A DNA stretch of 64,000 nucleotides, from positions 11,408,001 to 11,472,000 of the forward strand of contig CAMGYJ010000011.1 of NCBI GenBank assembly GCA_946122785.1, written 5' to 3'. A model generated the notes under the pieces. It did no database searches. It was not told where the DNA came from and saw only the letters and a program-made list of their open reading frames with translations. Positions within the stretch are counted from its first letter, which is position 1; every line of letters starts with the position of its first letter. This document shows positions 22,368 through 34,766 of this stretch, piece by piece. The position numbers and the translations under genes were made by a program. Source of the DNA: Linum tenue. Its lineage: Eukaryota; Streptophyta; Magnoliopsida; Malpighiales; Linaceae.

Positions 22368-23785
22368 AGCTCACAACCATTCTTCATCAAGTATAGCTTC
22401 TTTGTAGTTTTTAGGTTCAAGCATGGAGACAAAGGCGTACTAACCTGGGATGTGCTTACCTCTGGTATGGATAGGATCAGTGAGTTTACCTATGATATGT
22501 GAAGGAGGATGCCTTTTTCTAATGTGAGCAGGGGCTTCCTGATTTCCAATGTGATTCTCATCTTGAGATGCAGAATCAGTTGCTGATGGAAATTCTTATG
22601 GGTTTGAATTAGCATCATGTGATTCCTCACAGTTAGCAGTAAACCCTGTCTCAAAAGAAGAACTAAGAGGCAGAAAAACATAATTGTTAATATCATAGTG
22701 CAATGGAAGGGAAGGATGAGATGAGTCAAATCGAATGTGCACTAATTCTTCACCTTTTCTAGACCTTTTATTGAAGACCCTGTAAGCTTGGCCTTTAGAT
22801 GAGTATCAAAGAAAAGTACCAATATCAGACTTAGCATCAAATTTTCCAATTGAGTCTTTGGTGCTTAATATGAAGCATTTGGATCCAAAAGGATGAAAGT
22901 AAGAGAGCTAAGGGGTCTTTCCTTTCAGGATCTCGTAAGGAGTTTTGTTAACTGACTTATTGATAGTGGTACGATTTATAAAATAACAAGCAGTGTTAAC
23001 AGCTTCTCCCCAGAGAAACTTGGGACAATCAAATTCTAAAAGCATCGTTCAAGCTGTTTCAATGAGTGGCCTATTTTTCCTCTCCGCAACACCATTTTGT
23101 TATGGAGTTCTAGGTGCTAAAAAAGTGTGAAGAATCTCTAGCTCATCACAGAAGTTGCTGAATTCATCGTTGATGAATTCACCACCATTGTCGCTCCTAA
23201 TGGATTTAACAGGACAATCATATTGTTTTTGCATAAGGACAATAAAGGACTTAAATTTAGAGAATGCTTTATCTTTGGATGAGAGAAAGTACACCCAAGT
23301 GAACCTAGAGAAATCATCAACAATGACCAGCACATAAGATTTTCCACCAAGACTTTGGACATTGGTGGGACCAAAAAGATCCATATGTAACAGTTCAAAT
23401 GATGAAGATGTGGTTACATTTAGCTTACTTTTGAAAGACTTTTGGCAATGCTTTCCTAGAATGCAAGCTTCACATGTGAATTTATCTGATGCTTTGATGA
23501 GGGGCAGTCCTCTAACTAGGTTAAGTTTAGACAGTTTGGCAAGGAGAGACATACTCATATGACCTAGTTTTTTATGCCAACTAATTGCAGTATCTGACAT
23601 AGAACTAAGAAATATATCCTCAGAGAGATCCAAGGTGGATAGATCAATAGTACATACATTATTTATTTTCTTACCTTTAAAGATCATAGTATTATCATAG
23701 ATGCGTTCAATAATGCAGCAGAATGGATCAAATATGACACGGTATGTGGATCCACAAATCTGACTAATGGAAAGGAGATTGTGTT
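22368..23785 (-). pseudogene. copia pol: GAG-pre-integrase and integrase
   Basis: The frame 23100-23687 holds WHKKLGHMSMSLLAKLSKL (pre-integrase HHCC region, with CEACILGKH), then LLHMDLFGP, VIVDDFSRFTWVYFL and IRSDNGGEF, i.e. the first two acidic residues of the integrase DDE triad. From 23100 down to 22370 the linker and integrase C-terminal region is full of stops and shifts (22490-22729 is only a short open piece). Confidence 0.9.
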
Positions 23786-24675
23786 TTAAACCATCAACAT
23801 ATAGAACATCTTCAATAATAATAGAGGAATGCTGTTAATTGTTCCCTTACCAACTACTGAAGCACAGTTATTGTTACTATAAAATACTTTACCTCCTCTT
23901 TTTGGATTTAGATAAGAAAAAAGATCTTTGATACCCGTCATGTGATGTGAGCATCCATAATCTAAGTACCAGATGTTAGCACCTTTATTATTCTTTTCAA
24001 CAGCATGATCATCTTCCAAGTTGGAGTTCATTCCCATGTATGCAACAACTTCAGACTCATCTTCTGAGCTGTAGTCACTCCAAGATGCTGTCATTGCCTT
24101 TTCTTTCTTTTTATTCAGTGGACAATAGGCCCTTGTATGACCTGTTTTACCCCATTTGAAACAGATTGTTGAGTCGGATTTATCATTTGAGTTTTTGTTG
24201 TCTTTGGTACCAGAGTCAGATCTGTTGGAGCCAAATGAGTTTTTATCATTTGATCCACCAGAGTGATGTCCAGTTGATCTAGGCGAATTGTTAAACATGT
24301 TTCCAGATGATCTGGGTGAGTAGTTAATGTTGTAACTTCCCCTTCTTACATTTTGATCATGTTTAAACTTCATCATTCTTTGAAGTTTTTTGCCGGTTAG
24401 AGCGAGTTTGTTTTCAAACTCCTCATCCAGTTTTTCTACTTCGTCAGCACACACAGACTTAAAGGCAATAGATTTGTTCTTCTTATCCTGGAGGGAGTTC
24501 ATTTGTTTGAGAACTTCCTCATGACTAAGAAGAAATCCAATCAGGTTTTCAAGAGACAAAACATTGAGATTCTTAGCTTCCCTATGGCAGTTCTTTTAGC
24601 CATCCATTCAAGAGGAAGAGATATAAGCACTTTTCTAACAAGCTCTTTGCTTGTAAAAGTTTTTCCTAATCCTTT
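23786..24675 (-). pseudogene. copia gag C-terminal part, zinc knuckle and protease, mutated
   Basis: The minus frame 23786-24559 begins inside gag (LSLENLIGFLLSHEEVLKQM). A shifted piece upstream, KGLGKTFTSKELVRKVL (24675 down), is UBN2-type gag. The zinc knuckle reads CFKWGKTGHTRAYC: the second Cys of CX2CX4HX4C is Trp. The protease active site reads WYLDYGCSHHMTG where the family has D-S-G. Both changes should inactivate. The 5' part of gag, the leader and the 5' LTR are missing, replaced at about 24676 by a LINE-like fragment. Confidence 0.85.
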
Positions 24676-24951
24676 TAGTCGAAACGAATGGGCTATCCTA
24701 TTGCTAATCCGACCAACAAATTGAACTTGAAAACCACTATTGAGAGCCATCATACGCATAATCTCTTGAATAATTGCACCAACATGTGGTTTGGATGGAA
24801 CATTTGTTTGAGTATTTGAAATCAATTGACACATACTAAAATATATCCGTTGTTTGGTGCGATATTTCTTCGAAATATATGACTTTTGGATAGGATTGGA
24901 AGTAGTGACATTGTTAATATTTTTATACTCTAATTTGATAAAAATATCCAT
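24676..24951 (-). pseudogene. LINE RNase H-like fragment fused to the copia gag remnant
   Basis: The minus reading gives CQLISNTQTNVPSKPHVG, then GFQVQFVGRISNRIAHSF, similar to the end of the RNase H domain of plant LINEs (…FVGRRNNKVVHLMAR… at 61510-61570). It runs in frame directly into KGLGKTF of copia gag, which suggests a chance in-frame chimera made by deletion or rearrangement. It could alternatively be diverged gag sequence. Confidence 0.45.
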
Positions 24952-25606
24952 TTAAGCATTTATCCTTCATTTAAAATAGGATAAATAGCACTAGGACACC
25001 TGAACTTTTGAAAAATGTTTCATTTCTAGCTCAAACTATTCGTAATGATCAATAGTGTCATGAATTATCAAAGTATATTGTCCTTGGATTAATTGTACCA
25101 TGCGCCTCTTAAGTTTACTATTTGTTGCACGTGTTAACCACCTAAGTGCGTTTTGTTGCGATAAAACCATTTACGTTAACTTTCGGTTGCATAGTTACCA
25201 TTTATGTTCCCCAAACTCACGGCAGGTGTCCAGGCGTAATTTTTCATACCACGTGGGCTATCACATCAGCGGTTCAAGAGTGAGTCACATGTGGGCCACC
25301 ACAATTTTTATGGGCCCACAAAACCCAAAGAATTCTTGCGTGTTGAACTTCCTTCTCCACACTTGATTCCGGCAGCCCAACCGTCGAGCATCCTTCCCTT
25401 CACTACTTCACAGAACAGGAAAAATCACCAAGAGCAATTCTTGGTGATGTGCAAAGACATTTCCCGCCCTTTTCAATCTCTACTGCCAGGTACGATGCCT
25501 CATTGGGCGCACAATTCAAAATTCAGTGATTGCTTAGGTACTTTTTGCGGGACAGTTTCCTTTCTTATATGATTTTCGACCCATTGGGAATTGTATGTAC
25601 CCATCC

Positions 25607-25702
25607 GTCAAGAGATTCATTCAATCCAATGAATTTCACATCTTTGGGTATGCAAGGACTGAAATGTCAGATGATGATCTCAGAAGCCGCAGACGCATGT
25701 AA
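25607..25702 (+). pseudogene. Captured glucose-6-phosphate dehydrogenase exon fragment (i)
   Basis: The plus frame from 25607 reads KRFIQSNEFHIFGYART then EMSDDDLRS and stops at 25700-25702. It matches the N-terminal region of cytosolic plant glucose-6-phosphate 1-dehydrogenase (…QGFL..NEVHIFGYARTK.SD.ELR…), which makes 6-phosphogluconolactone and NADPH in the oxidative pentose phosphate pathway. Only about 30 codons are kept and the frame upstream is disturbed, so no enzyme results. Confidence 0.75.
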
Positions 25703-26794
25703 AGTGAGATGGAGAATAGTTAGTATTCCTGCTTTTATTTCTCTGTATTTCGAAGGTATTGTTGATCTATTGTTTCGGTGTTATTAAGACCGAGCAGAAT
25801 CAACCGGTCGGACCGCTAAAACCGCCACCCGGCCGTAAAACTGGCTCGAATCAGCCATTTAGCCGTTCTGGCTTTCTGGAGCGGTCGGCGAGTGGTCGAG
25901 ACAGTTAACTGCTCGAGCCGCTCGAACCGGTCGCTCGATTTCCCCCTTTCGGCGGGAAAAAAACCCTAGCGACCTAATTCACACTTCATAACCTTCGTCT
26001 TCTTCGCGAACAGAGGGAGAAAAGCGGCGCCATCGTCGGCGTCCCCCAGGAACTCAAATGCAAGCTTCGACCAACAACCCATTCTCGACTTCTCTCTCGT
26101 CACATGTTTTTATCTGTCAAGCCTCCTGCATTCCAATCACTCTGCCTCTCTTGGTCTTGTCATCTGCCCCGCTCCGCTGTCCTTGTACCCAGATCGTCGA
26201 CGGCCCACAAGTTAATTCTCTCTGTAGTTCAATAAACATAGAGGGATGGAGGTTGATCTAAGAGAAGGACAGAGGAGGAAATTGAAATAGGAATATAGAG
26301 ATAGACAGAGAGAGGGATGGATGGAGATCTCGATCGGAGAGAGGATTTTAGGAAATTGAAATGGATAGAGAGTGAGAGGCGCTAGGTGAGTGTGGCAAGG
26401 ATGTAGGGTTTTTTCTAGTTTATATATAATGTAAATTTACTAAATGATACATGAAAAGAAAATTTCATTTTAGCCATTAAATTAATACAGTACTACCTTA
26501 TGTGTCTTCTACTTATGATATTCATATTATATATTGTACATGTTTATAAGGTATCAGTTCGTTAACGGTTTTGTAACGGCCCAAAAGCGGATGGACCACT
26601 AAAGTGCGAGCCGTTCACATTATCGGGGTTGCTCTAATTCGGTTATGACAACATTGTATTGTTTGCATAAATCTAGAGAAAGGTTCAATTAAGGCTGATT
26701 CAGAGTTCTTGCAACTGGTTAGTCTTTGCCCATTCCTGCATTGGGCTTCTTCATATTTCTATGTTATATATGCTTACTAAGTGGTTTGTTATAG
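25703..26794. other. MULE interior between the two G6PDH fragments
   Basis: It contains a GC-rich stretch (25800-26240) with many ccggtcg/cgaaccggt motifs, followed by a leader-like segment (accttcgtcttcttcgcg…). The latter could be another captured 5' exon, but no protein family is recognisable. AT-rich sequence fills 26400-26790. Confidence 0.35.
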
Positions 26795-26845
26795 ATGAAG
26801 TATACAAGTGGTTCATATGATATCGAGGAAGGATTCCGGTGTATT
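26795..26845 (+). pseudogene. Captured glucose-6-phosphate dehydrogenase exon fragment (ii)
   Basis: Immediately after an AG acceptor (ttatag at 26789-26794) the frame reads MKYTSGSYDIEEGFR. It corresponds to the LIKYVSGSYD.EEGF segment of the same enzyme, downstream of fragment (i). The order and the splice-site-like border indicate that genomic DNA with an intron was captured, not a cDNA. Confidence 0.7.
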
Positions 26846-27280
26846 TGCAACTCACAGCCCCCAACTCCCTGTCGTCGTGGGTTTCATTTGGGTCTGATTC
26901 TATTGGGTATTCAAGTTGTTTAAGTTTAAATCATTATCGACGATCAGTTAATTTGGGTTCATTTTGTGCCGCTCTTCTTCGAGTTTCAGCCTCGGTTGCC
27001 ACTACCAAGAAGCCTTCTAAAGATCCGGAGATTGTTTTGCAACACATCAAGGTTCAAGGACACCTTCGATACTATAACTTCGTCTGGTTTTAAGCCTCTC
27101 TCTAATCGGATTGTCCTCCATACTGCTATCTCTGAGGTATGGAGGATTCTCCTCCTCACTCGCCAAGTATTGCCCTTGGTGATTTTTCTGTTCTGTGAAA
27201 GGAATTAGGGAAGGATGCTCGACGATACGGCTGCCGGAATCAAGTGCGGAGAAGGAAGTTCACCATGTTGGAATTCTTTG

Positions 27281-28128
27281 GGGGTCGGTTAGCATGCCTA
27301 CCCCCAAAGGGGTTGGTTTTTTTGACACCCTCTTCTTAATTGGTCAACTTTTTCATTAATCATTGGCAAGTATTAATGAAAGTAAACATAATAAATATTC
27401 TCTTATTAAATACAAAGTAAGAATTAAATACACCACATAATTATTTACCTTTTTTAAAATCTAAACCTATACAAAATACAATTCTCTCTCCTATCTCTGA
27501 TTTTTCCTTTCCCAGCAATCTCCGACCACCAAGCTCCCTCCGACCAGCACCCTTCGCCGGTGAAATCCGGCAGGCAGAATCTCTTCGGCCACCTGATATG
27601 TAATACCACTGCACTGGTATTTGTACCACTACAATGATACTTAGATCTGACACTTGTACCAATGCACTGGTAGCGATACCACTCCACTGGTAGCGATATC
27701 AGTGCATTGGTAGTGCTACTAGTGCACTGGTACAAATACCATATTTTGAGGTTAAGTGCAGTGATACAAATATCAGGGTAGTGATACAAAAATTAGATGT
27801 GGAAATCGAAAAATCAGATCTGAAAATTGAAAACTCACCGGGAGAGGGGCTTGGGAAGGAGTTGGTCGGAGGTTGCTAGAAAAGGAAGGATCAAAGATAG
27901 GAGAGAGAATTGCATTTTGTATAGGTTTATATTTTAAAAATGCAAGTAATTGATGTGTTGTATTTAATTCTTAATTTGTATTTAATAAGAGTATTAAATT
28001 CTACAAGTTGTATTTATTATGTCTAGTTTCATTAATACTTGTCAAATGATGAATAAAAAAATTGACCAATAAGGAAGGGGGTGTCAAAAAAAACCAACCC
28101 CTTAGGGGTTAGCATGCTAACCGACCCC
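27281..28128. mobile_element. MULE nested in the terminal repeat of the larger MULE
   Basis: Its ends are long inverted repeats (both begin ggggtcggttagcatgc and continue ggggttggttttttt and gacaccc), extending at least 250 bp. The insertion split the outer element's right repeat: 27200-27280 and 28129 onward together match the inverted left repeat. Flanks aattctttg (27272-27280) and aattcgttt (28129-28137) look like a 9-bp duplication with changes. The interior has a cluster of accactgcactggtattt-type repeats (27600-27780). Confidence 0.8.
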
Positions 28129-28385
28129 AATTCGTTTGGGTTTTGTGGGCCCATAAAGATTGTGGTGGCCCACAGGTGACTCACCCTGCAACCGCTTATG
28201 TGGCAGCCTGTGTGGCATGGAAAATTACGTCTTGACACCTACCGTTAGTTTGGGGGACGGAAATGGTAACTATGCAACCGGAAGTTAACATAAATGGTGT
28301 AGCTGCAACAAAACGCATTTAGGTGGTTAAAGTGCAACAAATAGTAAACTTAACTGGCATATGGTGCAATTAACCCATTGTCCTT

Positions 28386-28592
28386 TGTGGTTTGTATGTT
28401 TGTGTTTCCTATTGACAGTTAGAGTTTACAGTTGATTGGACGGTTTGATTATCGAGAACACTTTTTAATACGGATGAAAATACGAATTAAAATTATTTAA
28501 GATTTCACCTTTTACATCAATCACTTTTTTAGGAGTATTCAAGGGGAGACGAGATAAGGTACTGATATTGTACATGTTAGCACAATACTAAC
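28386..28592. other. Short intergenic spacer, no gene seen
   Basis: Nothing is supported between the MULE and the microsatellite. Confidence 0.4.
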
Positions 28593-28642
28593 ATCTATCT
28601 ATCTATATCTATCTATCTATCTATCTATATCTATCTATCTAT
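28593..28642 (+). repeat. (ATCT)n microsatellite
   Basis: About twelve atct units with two atatct interruptions. It abuts the putative Helitron 5' end. Confidence 0.95.
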
Positions 28643-31600
28643 ACTATATATTATGGCAATGCAAAATTAACTTCTTGCCACATAAGCACTTGGAGAATTT
28701 AAAAGTTGTCAAGGTGGCAATTTTTTTGCTAACAAAAAATTTATTATTGATCTATTTATGAAGCAATCTCTCTTTTCTTTTAATATTTATACTTACTTTT
28801 ACTAAAAATTAATAATAAGTTACATCTTCATGTAAACAAAAACACGCATATATAACAATATTTTGTCAATTAAACAAAATATAAAGATGGAAACAGAGAA
28901 TTACATATATCGCATTTGTTTAAACAAAAAAAAATATATGTTTTAAATCTTATCAAATAAATTATATACTCATTTTAACCAAAACTTTATAATAAGTTAC
29001 ATTTTGATGAAAAATTTAAAGATGTACACACATAAATAATAATATATTTGTCTATTAAATAAAATATAACTATAGAAAAAGAGAACAAGCGTTTGACAAT
29101 CGATCGACTTTGAAAAACAAACTATATGACTTTATATATTGAACACTCTCTTCTTTATAATATATATGTCTACCAAATAGATTAAGTTTTATATAGCAAA
29201 AGATCTGAATATAAACTTGATCGAGCAATACTAATTATTTCTTAACAACATTTCTATTCATCCCGATTAAGTGAAAACATATATTCATCTTCTACATGAA
29301 ATTTCTCAAATGAAGAGAAATCATATATTCATGTATAATATTTTATAATTTGTTTTAAGTTCATATGAAAATATTTGTTGTAGATAACTTTGGTTGAGCA
29401 AGCTAAATTGAGATCATAAATTGTATGCTAATAAGTTTGTTTTTCATATTTACAATTATCGTCGAGGATTATATGTCAAAGTTTTCAAAATGACTTAAGC
29501 ATGATTTTTGATGAACTTTGACTTCATACCTTATGATGAGACACAAGTTACCTTAAAAAATGACACGTGTAAAGGTTAAAGAAATCTTTGTTGAGAATAT
29601 ACAATAAACATAACGTTTCAACAATCACTAACTTAGAAATTGATCAAATAAAGGTTGAAAATTTTCATTTAACAGTTGAATATCTTTTAGAATTTAGACA
29701 AATCAAAATTCAAGGATTGAGGCAATAAATAAACATCAGTTTGTTGGTTGAGATATCTAAACAAAATTTTTTTATAGTTACAAGAATCTAAATCAAGGTA
29801 TTGGGTTGAACCGAAAAATCTCTAATAAGGATGAGTTTAATAATGCAATTGTAATAAGTCATTTAGTTATATGGTGTGAGTCTATAACTCGATGACAACT
29901 TTTGGCAATAACAAAACTTTTTCAATATCAAAGTCCAAGAATTCAAATGTATGTGATGTGTCACAATGTTTGTATAAATTCTTAAAATTTATAAAAAAAA
30001 TTCAAAAACCTGTAAAGCATCATTATCATTACTTAATATTATAGGAATTTAAAACTAAATTATTTTCACATCAGCACATGGCTACCTCTCACCCTTCCAC
30101 TGTGGACAAGTTTTGATTCTTGCTTATGTACATTTTTGTTTACTCTTTAAATTGCCATCATTATCAATAAAATGTAAATTAAGTTTATAACAAGGAATTC
30201 AACATTTTTGGTTGCTCCTATCCCTTTTCTCATACAAATATCTCTATAAAAATAAATCTCAAAAGCCCCATAAAAATAAATACACCTCTTTCTTATTTGC
30301 TCAAAATGTTAAGATTTCTAGCATTTCTCTTCTATACTTTTTTTTCAAATAGATATAGGAAAGGAAATAATAAGGCATATGGATTTTTTCGTTTTTGTAA
30401 GAGAATATCAGGGTGGAGTTACATGATGCAATGATTAGATGGGAAACAATTGAGTAACTGTAACATATATATGTTTGACATTTTGACTATCGACAAAAAA
30501 AAGTTCATCCTATCATTGCGAAGATGAATAGAACGAATCCGAGGACATTGCTCCCTCTTCCCCCTTGATCTCCAGCTAACAACTAGTCACTTTTTCCTAG
30601 AGATATGTGGTTGTTTGCGGTTGACTGGCCAGATTAAAATATTATTTATAATTGTTTCTTAATTTCTTCCAAATGACAAAGGTGGATGGTAAATTTCCCT
30701 ACTCAAATCAATGGATGTATTTCTTCTTCGTTTTTCAAGTAATTGTTTTATTGTTCTCTATTATGTCATATACTTTTATGTAAACATGTAATAGATAATT
30801 GGAAGGGTTTATTGCTTGGAATTAGAGTATCGCTCCTTTGGTTGAATAATTGATAGTTTTACTTTCCTATTGCAACCCGGTTCCATGGATGATAAAACAG
30901 AAAGAAGAGTTGTTAGGGTTGTTTATTATTTTCATGAGTGGCATGCTACTAGCTATATGGTTATGATCTGTTCAGTAAGTAAAATATAGCAGGGGGTTAT
31001 AAGTAGAAGGGAACACATGTGGGGTTTTATAAAGGTGCGAAGAAGAAAGAAAATGGTGATAGTGGTCTCTAAGTTTTCTATGTCAACATTCTTTCAATTT
31101 CTACCCGTTTTCAATAATATCTGTTTGTTTTCTTAGCGCGAATTTTGGCCTAATTGAATCCCTAAGTAAAGCTTGATTTTGGCCTGATCGTTTTCTTAAC
31201 AACAACTATTTGGATTGATGCATCAATCGTGTTCATGAATGAGGACTCTTCAAGATACAATGAGTTGAGTTTTATTGAAGTATGCGGCTTTTACAATTTA
31301 TCTACGTTGTTATTAGGTAAAAAAAATACACCATTATTTTTTGTATAGGGTATGTAGCTCTCTACAAAATATAAATTGTGTTTATATGCAGTGTAGTTTG
31401 TTGAAAAACATTGCTTTGATAAATTAGTGACAACTAACAATTTTGTTTTTGGTTATTTTTGCTAGAGCATTTTAAAGATAAATTAAACGAAAAAGCAGAA
31501 AATTAATGATGTGGATGCCAATGTGTATGCTCATTCTTCCAAAATTGCACAAGTAACTCATAGTTCACGATGTTCGTGGGATTTAGAGTGTGACATTATG

Positions 31601-33237
31601 TATTATCATATACCAACATATGAGAAGGGAGAAAAAAAAAAAAGCTCTTCGCTTATTTTTTAGTACTTGAAACATATTTGCTTAATTATTTTTTTAACTT
31701 ATTTGTCACTATTGTGTGCTAAAAACTTAATAATCTATTATGTTTGTATCCAAAATTTTGGGTTCGATACAAACTTATAAATCAACTAGGGTGGCCCCGG
31801 CCAGTTGGCCGGAGGAAGGTGATGTATAAAATTTGATAATGTAATGGGGTGTATTATTGTTGTATAGTTTTTTTTGGAAAACACGTGATAAAAATAGTGA
31901 ATTTTAGCAGGAAAGAGACATGAATGATGCAACGAATCAAAAATCGGCCTTATGAACCAAAATCAATTACCTATTACCTTGTGAAACAATATTGTTTCTG
32001 GTAATATGATGAGGTGGAGTAAGTTTTATAGAAACCGAATTCCAGAAAATGAAATAAAAAATCGTCTATCTCGTCGGTTTTCGAGAAATGAGCATCTCAC
32101 AATCGTTGCTAGCTTTTACTCGGCCCGTTGACCGATTAATTTGCTTTATAAAACTTCATCTTGTCGTCATTTTGCTTTCTGGTTTTTGTCAGACCATGAT
32201 AAAATCTAAGGAAATCAAGAACGAACAACATGATTTGGAATAGGAACCGCCGTTGTCGTATCTCTAGAAAATGGTGGTAAATACGGACTCACCTGCCAAA
32301 CTGGTTTGGATTGAGATTTTTATCGGGTATCAGGGAACCAAGTGATTATAAATTAGACTTGATCAAAACGGGCCAAAACTTGGTATTCAGCCTGTTTGAC
32401 CGACCCATGCCAAATTCTAATTATTCTTTACTTTTAAACTTTCTATTTGAAAATAAAAATAGTGAAAGAAAGAGATGACTGCAATTCGCCATTTGCACAT
32501 CACTTATTCGGGAATAAAACCATAGAAATTCAAAAGGAACTGAAAATGTTTAGGATTGTTTTAATGTTTAAGATAACCAAATAGATCTTTCTGTTTAGTT
32601 TCTTACTAACAAATACCAAACGATTTCCTATAAAATACACTATAATTTGATCATTATGATATCAAATAATTATATAATATGTATTTGAAATGATAAAAAT
32701 TGGACTAATTGGGTTGATCGAGGTTGAACCATTGAATAACTTTAAAAATACATTATATTTTAGCCACTAAGATATAAAATAATAGCATAATATATATTAT
32801 GCCAGAGAAAATAGCTTGTTTTAGAATGACAAACCAATGATGTTCATTTGTTTTAGTTGATGGCCAAATCCCGTGTAGGTCAGGCCCATTCAACTCTTTT
32901 ATTTTATGGGTAGCGGTTAGCCCATTAGATACCATGTATTAGTTTATTGTTAAATTTTTTATTTTTAGCAATAAAAAGGAGTATTGTTTTTGCCTTTCAT
33001 ATATATTTTATCACCACGGAGAAATGAAAGGGCTTAAAGAAAAAAATTGACACTCCTGGACCCGTTTAAATCCGCATGTGTACGGTAAGTTGGCCCGTTC
33101 CACAGAGGAAAGAGAAAAAATTGACATTCCCTATTCTACTCTTCCTACAAACGCTCCTGGAGCAGAGAATTTGAAATGGGGGAAGAGTTTTTTTCTCCTT
33201 GCTATTATATGTTTTTAATTTAAAAAGATACAACAAA
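28643..33237. other. AT-rich interior of the putative Helitron, no gene seen
   Basis: No open frame of note apart from a 60-codon minus frame (32753-32935) without similarity that I can name. Two near-palindromes of the type cggcc-agtt-ggccg lie at 31797-31812 and 32120-32135. Confidence 0.45.
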
Positions 33238-33425
33238 TGTACTTAGTGTGATTGGTTATGATCCTTGCTTTTCTTTAAAATTGTCATGGTTCGAATCCCA
33301 GTACATGTCTTTTTAATGAATAAAAAAAAGTAATTGTGAAGACCAAAATGTCCTTCCTACTTTCAATCTCGTTGCAGGAAATTTGAAATGAGGCTCCCGT
33401 TTTTACTTTCGACGTATTATATTAG
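33238..33425 (+). repeat. SINE-like sequence with a tRNA-type B box
   Basis: A tRNA-like head (gtgtgattggttatgatcc, then GGTTCGAATCC, the polymerase III B box, at 33288-33298) is followed by a body. The body reappears at 39028-39122 (gaccaaaatgtccttcctac…). A full tRNA cloverleaf is not formed. No target duplication was identified. Confidence 0.4.
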
Positions 33426-33436
33426 TAGCTTATAAC

Positions 33437-33452
33437 TCGGCCCGTTGGCCGA
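33437..33452. repeat. Hairpin tcggcc-cgtt-ggccga
   Basis: Self-complementary 16-mer, the third of a set with 31797-31812 and 32120-32135. It may mark termini of nested Helitron-like pieces. Confidence 0.4.
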
Positions 33453-34758
33453 ATGAAGATACTATTACACATGTTCATATTTGAGTATATCTATGTTATG
33501 TTAAATATATCAATCAGTTTAAATTTGTCGACAATCCTTCCAAATGACGTCTAAAGAATAGTTGGATATGTCGAATATTTGGAGTATCATCATCGTCCGA
33601 AAGTGTGAAATATAATTTGAAGCTAATTTGAAGCTCATTTCTGCATTCAAATGGTTGAAAAAGGTATCCTTACTCCCATTTTCAAAATTTGAATTTTGCT
33701 CAAAATGAAATGATAATGAAATTTTTCAACTTTCTACCTTTCATTCCAAGTAAGAATAATTTGATCGCATCACAACATAGACAGATAAAAATTGCAAAAG
33801 TTTCAAGCTAGACTTTTTTTAATGGTAAGGATATATTAATAAAGATAACCAGAATGTGTCCAAAATAAAAGAACAAAAATAAAAACAAAGTGAGCCTGGT
33901 TAGCAATTTACAGAAGTTGAGCTATCGACAAATATATATAATCAATGTATTACAAAAAAGGTTAAGTTATATGCAAAACATTGGATTCCAAATTAGATAC
34001 AATAGAGTTTCTAATTTTGAGTAACCCAAGGACTATGAACACGAAGCCAACGGTCTTGTTGCTTAATTTTACAGAAAATGATTTAATATACAAATAGCGT
34101 TTTAGAAGCAACCACTCTAGAGCATTTTCTATGCTCTCTAGTAGAAAGCTTGATTAAGGTCACGACAGTTCAACTCTCAATTTCTTGAGGGTGAAAGAGC
34201 GAGCAATTATTATTTTCAATCCAATTGCATCAACTATTGTTCAAACCTTCTGAAGTTGAGAACACCCAACCGAACTCTACTTATGCTAACTCTTCTAGAT
34301 CGTATCTTTTCTATTCCAGGAAGCCTCCCTTTGTCTGAATCTAAACTTCTTTTGTAACCATTATCATATTCATGATTATTCTGTCAAATCCATCAGAGCA
34401 AAGGAATGTAGCTCGTTAGTGTCAATTTCCCTCTTCTACAACCAATTGACCAAAGAATACTAACTTAGTTATGCCCGTTATAATTACCCACCAATCTAAA
34501 GTCACATGCCCAATAGAGAAAGTTGATGAATCGAACCTCAAGATTTATGATTTGTCTTGCAATCTAATTAGCATAATTTTAATTGAAAGCATAAAAAAAA
34601 AATAGTGAAAGATAAAAAAAATAGAATAAAAAAATCATTATTGTTGAATGATTTTGAGTAAGATAAATGAGGTGAGCTGGTCCTAGATCATTATTGGCCC
34701 ACGCTTCATGACCGAGACAATTTTATTTGCTCAAGAATCATATTGTATAATATGATGC
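33453..34758. other. AT-rich, no gene seen
   Basis: A T-run followed by aatggtaaggatatattaat (33814 on) could be the 3' end of a minus-strand LINE, but no coding remnant is visible upstream of it. Nothing else is supported. Confidence 0.35.
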
Positions 34759-34766
34759 CAAATAAT

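Larger units (their letters stand above)
25086..28376. mobile_element. Mutator-like Pack-MULE with ~370-bp terminal inverted repeats
   Basis: A perfect 9-bp duplication, attgtcctt, lies at 25077-25085 and 28377-28385. The inverted ends (left ggattaattgtaccatgcgc, right reverse-complemented gggttaattgcaccatatgc) extend inward to about 25420 and, on the right, to about 27200. The right repeat is interrupted by a second MULE (27281-28128). The interior (25420-27200) holds host exon fragments, including glucose-6-phosphate dehydrogenase. No transposase is present. Confidence 0.9.

Noticed and set aside
24952..25076. Search for the 5' LTR of the Sirevirus-like element
   Set aside because: No sequence like 18771-19264 occurs here; the 5' end is missing.
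28593..28642. (ATCT)n repeats as a functional array
   Set aside because: A simple microsatellite explains it.
33288..33298. GGTTCGAATCC, could mark a tRNA gene
   Set aside because: The surrounding bases do not fold into a cloverleaf and no acceptor stem pairs. A SINE-type B box is the better reading.
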